Both the position numbers and the translations under genes were made by a program. Under the pieces are notes generated by a model. The model did no database searches. It saw only the letters and a program-made list of their open reading frames with translations, and was not told where the DNA came from. Below, one piece after another: positions 6,390 through 9,079 of a DNA stretch of 9,079 nucleotides (positions within the stretch are counted from its first letter, which is position 1; each line of letters opens with the position of its first letter). Source of the stretch: a bacterium (GTDB lineage Bacteria; Zixibacteria; MSB-5A5; GN15; FEB-12); the NCBI GenBank assembly GCA_030668045.1, contig DAOUUR010000065.1, forward strand, positions 1 through 9,079. Direction: 5' to 3'.

Positions 6390-6995
6390 ATGTCCGGCCC
6401 GATCCAGATAGATTCAGTCGACCAATTCCTCGGAGAGCATGATCCGGACGGCAAGCTCGGCTCCTACTACTCCCTTCTCAAGAAAGAAAATCGGAAAATT
6501 AACCTGGTTTCACGTGAAACTATCGACGGTAACCTCACCGGAATTGCGGCCGCGTCGCTGATGCCATTTGAGGTCCTGGGGCATCTTAAAATTACTCGCT
6601 ATCTCGATATCGGCTCCGGGGGCGGCTTTCCGGCTATCCCGATACTGCTGACTCAGGTCGTAGAGCATGCCATTCTGATTGAGAGAAGACAAAAGAAAGC
6701 TGCTGCGCTCAATAGAATGATGGTCGCGCTCAGCATAAACGCCGACGTTCTCCCCGGTTCCTTCGAGGAGCTTTCCCTGGAGGCCGGTTTTGATCTGATT
6801 ACCATGCGACTTGTTCGCCTTGATCGGTCGCTCCTCGATAAAATAATCGACCTGCTGACGCCCGGTGGTCATTTCATACACTATTCGGATGTTGATAAGT
6901 CGCATGACGAAACGAATACCGCATCGATAACCTACTGTTATTCCATTGGTAAACCTGCTTTAGTCGGGAGCTTTACTCTCTTTGAAAAAGTGTGA
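6390..6995 (+). CDS. rsmG: 16S rRNA (guanine527-N7)-methyltransferase RsmG (GidB)
   Basis: RsmG transfers a methyl group from S-adenosylmethionine to N7 of G527 in 16S rRNA. From ATG 6390 the protein has 201 residues, close to the family norm. Residues 36-42 carry the KINLVSRE version of the conserved N-terminal NL motif. The SAM-binding loop LDIGSGGGFPAIP is at about 72-84, with the acidic motif II end at LIERRQKKAAALN (97-109). FDLITMR (134-140) corresponds to the usual FD.(V/I)TSRA segment; the arginine is kept but the flanking S and A are M and L, so this copy is somewhat divergent. The Gly-Gly turn at LTPGG (156-160) also fits. It follows mnmG by 5 bases, the common gidA-gidB order. A parS-like site lies within the coding sequence (6506-6521). 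Confidence 0.93.
   Translation: MSGPIQIDSVDQFLGEHDPDGKLGSYYSLLKKENRKINLVSRETIDGNLTGIAAASLMPFEVLGHLKITRYLDIGSGGGFPAIPILLTQVVEHAILIERRQKKAAALNRMMVALSINADVLPGSFEELSLEAGFDLITMRLVRLDRSLLDKIIDLLTPGGHFIHYSDVDKSHDETNTASITYCYSIGKPALVGSFTLFEKV
6506..6521. promoter_or_regulatory. parS-like ParB-binding site inside rsmG
   Basis: GGTTTCACGTGAAACT matches 14 of 16 bases of the parS consensus TGTTTCACGTGAAACA, and its inner 14 bases (GTTTCACGTGAAAC) form a perfect palindrome. It is read in the rsmG frame as part of the Leu-Val-Ser-Arg-Glu-Thr segment, so one sequence serves as protein code and putative centromere site. The site is about 0.57 kb before the parA start. It is the better of the two parS matches in the window. 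Confidence 0.85.
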
Positions 6996-7014
6996 CCGAC
7001 CACGACCTTTATTG

Positions 7015-7043
7015 TTGCCAACACTCCTGAATGCATCTATCAT
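7015..7043 (+). promoter_or_regulatory. Sigma70-like promoter for parA-parB
   Basis: TTGCCA (7015-7020, one mismatch to TTGACA) is spaced 17 bases from TATCAT (7038-7043, one mismatch to TATAAT). Transcription would start around 7050, giving a leader of about 37 bases to the parA GTG. The 91-base gap after rsmG is AT-rich, so parAB probably has its own transcript besides read-through from the mnmE-mnmG-rsmG genes. No terminator hairpin is visible after rsmG. Confidence 0.6.
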
Positions 7044-7086
7044 AAATTAGAATATATCAACCTACCATACTTTTCAAGGATGATAC

Positions 7087-7845
7087 GTGGGTAAGATAAT
7101 AGCAATAACAAATCAGAAGGGCGGGGTTGGGAAAACCACTACCGCCGTCAACTTGAGTTCCTGTCTGGCGGCAGCCGAACAAAAAACTCTCCTTGTTGAC
7201 ATGGACCCCCAGGCCAACTCAACCAGTGGGCTTGGATTCAATCAAGCCAGCGTAGAAACGTCGATCTATGATGTCCTTGTTAATGCCACACCGGCAGGCG
7301 AAGTAGTCCGCGCTACCGACCTTGACTATCTCAACCTGTTGCCATCGTCGATCTCTCTGGTTGGCGCTGAGATCGAGTTGGTTCCTATGATGTCGCGAGA
7401 ACATAGACTAAAATCAGTACTGGAGTCGTTGGTCCATGAATATCGTTATATCATTATCGACTGTCCACCATCGTTGGGATTGTTAACGATCAACACATTA
7501 ACGGCTGCCGATTCTATAATCATTCCGATTCAATGCGAGTACTATGCGCTGGAGGGATTGAGTCAGTTGATGAACACGATCAAGTTAGTGCAGGACAATC
7601 TTAATCCTTCGCTGGCAATCGAAGGTGTATTGTTGACGATGTTTGACGGACGGCTCAATCTTTCGCGACAGGTCTCGCAGGAAGTACGACAACATTTCAA
7701 CAGCCGTGTTTACGATACAGTTATTTCGCGCAACGTGCGTCTCTCCGAGGCGCCGTCATTCGGCAAGCCGATCATTCTATACGACATCCTTTCCACCGGC
7801 GCCGAGAACTATATGGCTTTGACGAAAGAGGTGATGGCACAATGA
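7087..7845 (+). CDS. parA: Chromosome partitioning ATPase ParA (Soj type)
   Basis: This is a Walker-type ATPase that binds nucleoid DNA as an ATP dimer and, stimulated by ParB, moves or separates replicated origins. At 252 residues it is the short chromosomal Soj form, without the N-terminal helix-turn-helix of plasmid P1-type ParA. The deviant Walker A motif is KGGVGKTT (11-18), A' is DMDPQANST (38-46), Walker B is [10 protein letters not shown] (122-131), and [14 protein letters not shown] (215-228) is the conserved C-terminal block. The start is GTG at 7087 with AAGGA at 7076-7080, 6 bases away. It overlaps parB by four bases (ATGA), so the two are translationally coupled. Plasmid ParA is unlikely given the neighbouring core genes. 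Confidence 0.96.
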   Translation: MGKIIAITNQKGGVGKTTTAVNLSSCLAAAEQKTLLVDMDPQANSTSGLGFNQASVETSIYDVLVNATPAGEVVRATDLDYLNLLPSSISLVGAEIELVPMMSREHRLKSVLESLVHEYRYIIIDCPPSLGLLTINTLTAADSIIIPIQCEYYALEGLSQLMNTIKLVQDNLNPSLAIEGVLLTMFDGRLNLSRQVSQEVRQHFNSRVYDTVISRNVRLSEAPSFGKPIILYDILSTGAENYMALTKEVMAQ

Positions 7846-8690
7846 GCAAGATTGTTCTGGGCAAGGGACTGGAAGCATTGATACCGACCGGTCATGAAAA
7901 GACGGGTGATGAGAAAAGTCTAAAAACGGTATCGCTTGACCAGATCACGCCCAACCCTATGCAACCGCGACGTGACTTCCCCGAGGAGAGTCTTCGCGAA
8001 CTGGCCGAGTCATTTACGAGCAATGGCATCATACAACCGTTGGTTGTTAAGCGGGACGGTGGTGGCTATATGATAATTGCCGGGGAGCGACGTTTCCGCG
8101 CTGCTCGGATAGCCGGTCTTACCGAAGTGCCGGTGGTTGTTATCGACCAGATTGATGACACGCGCATGCTGGAACTGGCCCTGGTTGAAAATATCCAGCG
8201 CGAAAATCTCAACGCTATTGATCTGGGCGAAGCATACCGCACGCTCATTGAACGTTGTGGTCTGACGCAGAAAGAATTGTCCGAAAAGGTTGGCAAGAGT
8301 CGGGCGGCGGTTACCAATATCCTGCGCCTCCTGATGCTTCCCGATTCGATCAAAGAGATGATACGTGAAGGGAAACTTACCGAAGGTCACGCGCGAACAT
8401 TGTTATCAACACAGAACGAGCAGGAGATGCTTGTTCTGGCGCGGCGCATCACCGACGAGTCACTTTCAGTGCGGCAGATTGAAAAAGCTACGCGCAAAAA
8501 GCGCGGACGAAAACTGGTTCCGCGTCGGAACATTCCTGCCCTGATGGAATTTGAAACTTATCTTAAGCGTTTAATGGGAACATCGGTGAAAATCACGCCG
8601 GGTTTGAAGCAGGGTAAAATCGAAATCGAATACTATGGCGACGAAGACTTGGAACGACTGCTCGATCTGTTTCGCCGTATAGAAAGTTAA
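7842..8690 (+). CDS. parB: Chromosome partitioning protein ParB (Spo0J type)
   Basis: ParB is a CTP-dependent DNA clamp that loads at parS, spreads along DNA and activates ParA. The 282-residue protein has all expected parts. An N-terminal GKGLEALIP (7-15) is the basic tail that stimulates ParA. The CTPase domain has NPMQPRRDF (38-46), [12 protein letters not shown] (78-89, the CTP-binding motif) and [15 protein letters not shown] (113-127). The helix-turn-helix [20 protein letters not shown] (141-160) recognises parS. A basic linker ([11 protein letters not shown], 219-229) leads to the C-terminal dimerisation domain. ATG 7842 overlaps the parA stop in an ATGA, with AGAGG at 7827-7831. Two candidate parS targets lie upstream in this window. 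Confidence 0.97.
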   Translation: MSKIVLGKGLEALIPTGHEKTGDEKSLKTVSLDQITPNPMQPRRDFPEESLRELAESFTSNGIIQPLVVKRDGGGYMIIAGERRFRAARIAGLTEVPVVVIDQIDDTRMLELALVENIQRENLNAIDLGEAYRTLIERCGLTQKELSEKVGKSRAAVTNILRLLMLPDSIKEMIREGKLTEGHARTLLSTQNEQEMLVLARRITDESLSVRQIEKATRKKRGRKLVPRRNIPALMEFETYLKRLMGTSVKITPGLKQGKIEIEYYGDEDLERLLDLFRRIES

Positions 8691-8693
8691 ACT

Positions 8694-9079
8694 ATGAGAC
8701 AGGCCAGGTATGTTACAGTGATGCTTATCCCCGACGGTACAGAATCGCGTCGCGGTTTTCGGATTCGTCAGTGGTTGCTCAAGTGTATACTTGGTTTTAT
8801 TGCCGCAATTCTGGTCGGTATCATTCTGTTTTTCTCATTCTATGGGACGGTGCTTAAACGGGCGGCGCTGGCTGATCAGCTTGAGGAAGAAAACAAACAG
8901 TTGCTTCGTTACCAATACAAAGTGAAGATGCTCGAAGAGAACCTCGAAGAGACCCGCGACATTGTAACGCGGTTGGTTAATCTGGCCGGGATTGATTTTG
9001 ACTTTCCGGAGATTCCGGACGACTCGACGATCTTCGCGCAGTTGGATCGCTCCGCAACGATCATGGCTGAACGGTCGGC
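8694..9079 (+). CDS. Partial membrane-anchored coiled-coil protein, probable M23 peptidase N-terminus
   Basis: An open frame starts at ATG 8694, three bases after the parB stop, and runs off the right edge after 128 codons. Residues 1-27 are short and basic (MRQARYVTVMLIPDGTESRR...). Residues about 28-50 are one transmembrane helix (CILGFIAAILVGIILFFSFY), and residues about 55-97 form a heptad-like coiled coil rich in Leu, Glu, Gln and Lys, ending in VNLAGID. A 'VTVMLIPD' start, one TM helix, a coiled coil and then 'NLAGID' is the arrangement of membrane-anchored M23/LytM peptidoglycan endopeptidases. The catalytic domain (HxxxD and HxH) would lie outside the window, so the activity is inference. 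Such peptidases often sit next to parAB or bactofilin genes. There is no clear Shine-Dalgarno sequence; coupling to parB translation is likely. Confidence 0.8.
   Translation, partial: MRQARYVTVMLIPDGTESRRGFRIRQWLLKCILGFIAAILVGIILFFSFYGTVLKRAALADQLEEENKQLLRYQYKVKMLEENLEETRDIVTRLVNLAGIDFDFPEIPDDSTIFAQLDRSATIMAERS

Overview
The window holds the conserved rpmH-rnpA-yidD-yidC-mnmE-mnmG-rsmG-parA-parB cluster, which in many bacteria lies near the chromosomal replication origin. All of these genes are on the + strand and tightly packed. The long YidC with a large periplasmic domain points to a diderm (Gram-negative type) bacterium. Two details lean towards the FCB side of the tree (Bacteroidetes, Chlorobi, Gemmatimonadetes, Zixibacteria and relatives). 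L34 has a '[11 protein letters not shown]' core, and the YidC groove carries lysine where E. coli has arginine. This placement is inference; a poorly cultured lineage is likely but the phylum is not proven. GTG and TTG starts are common here.

Layout. Bases 1-90 hold the first codons of a minus-strand gene that runs off the left edge; its N-terminus resembles AbiEii-type nucleotidyltransferase toxins. Bases 91-393 look non-coding and carry short repeats. A sigma70-like promoter at 394-421 then drives rpmH (454-606), rnpA (590-949, overlapping rpmH) and yidD (891-1169, overlapping rnpA). yidC (1212-2939) follows after a 42-base AT-rich gap. A perfect 12-bp hairpin without a T-tract separates yidC from mnmE (2987-4414). 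mnmG (4510-6384) and rsmG (6390-6995) come next. A second strong promoter-like sequence (7015-7043) precedes parA (7087-7845), parB (7842-8690) and a truncated membrane-anchored, coiled-coil gene (8694 onwards) that looks like the N-terminus of an M23-type peptidoglycan hydrolase.

The genes form three functional groups. The first is ribosome, RNase P and membrane-protein insertion (rpmH, rnpA, yidD, yidC). The second is translation-related RNA modification (MnmE and MnmG on tRNA wobble uridine, RsmG on 16S rRNA). The third is chromosome segregation (ParA, ParB), possibly coupled to envelope growth through the downstream gene. The most informative non-gene signal is a pair of parS-like ParB-binding sites. 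One is in the mnmE-mnmG gap (4435-4450) and one is inside rsmG (6506-6521), so this window appears to carry both the ParABS proteins and part of the centromere.

I do not see a previously undescribed system. The points that most merit a check are the parS pair, the unidentified left-edge gene with its repeat-bearing spacer, the yidC-mnmE hairpin and the parB-linked putative peptidase.
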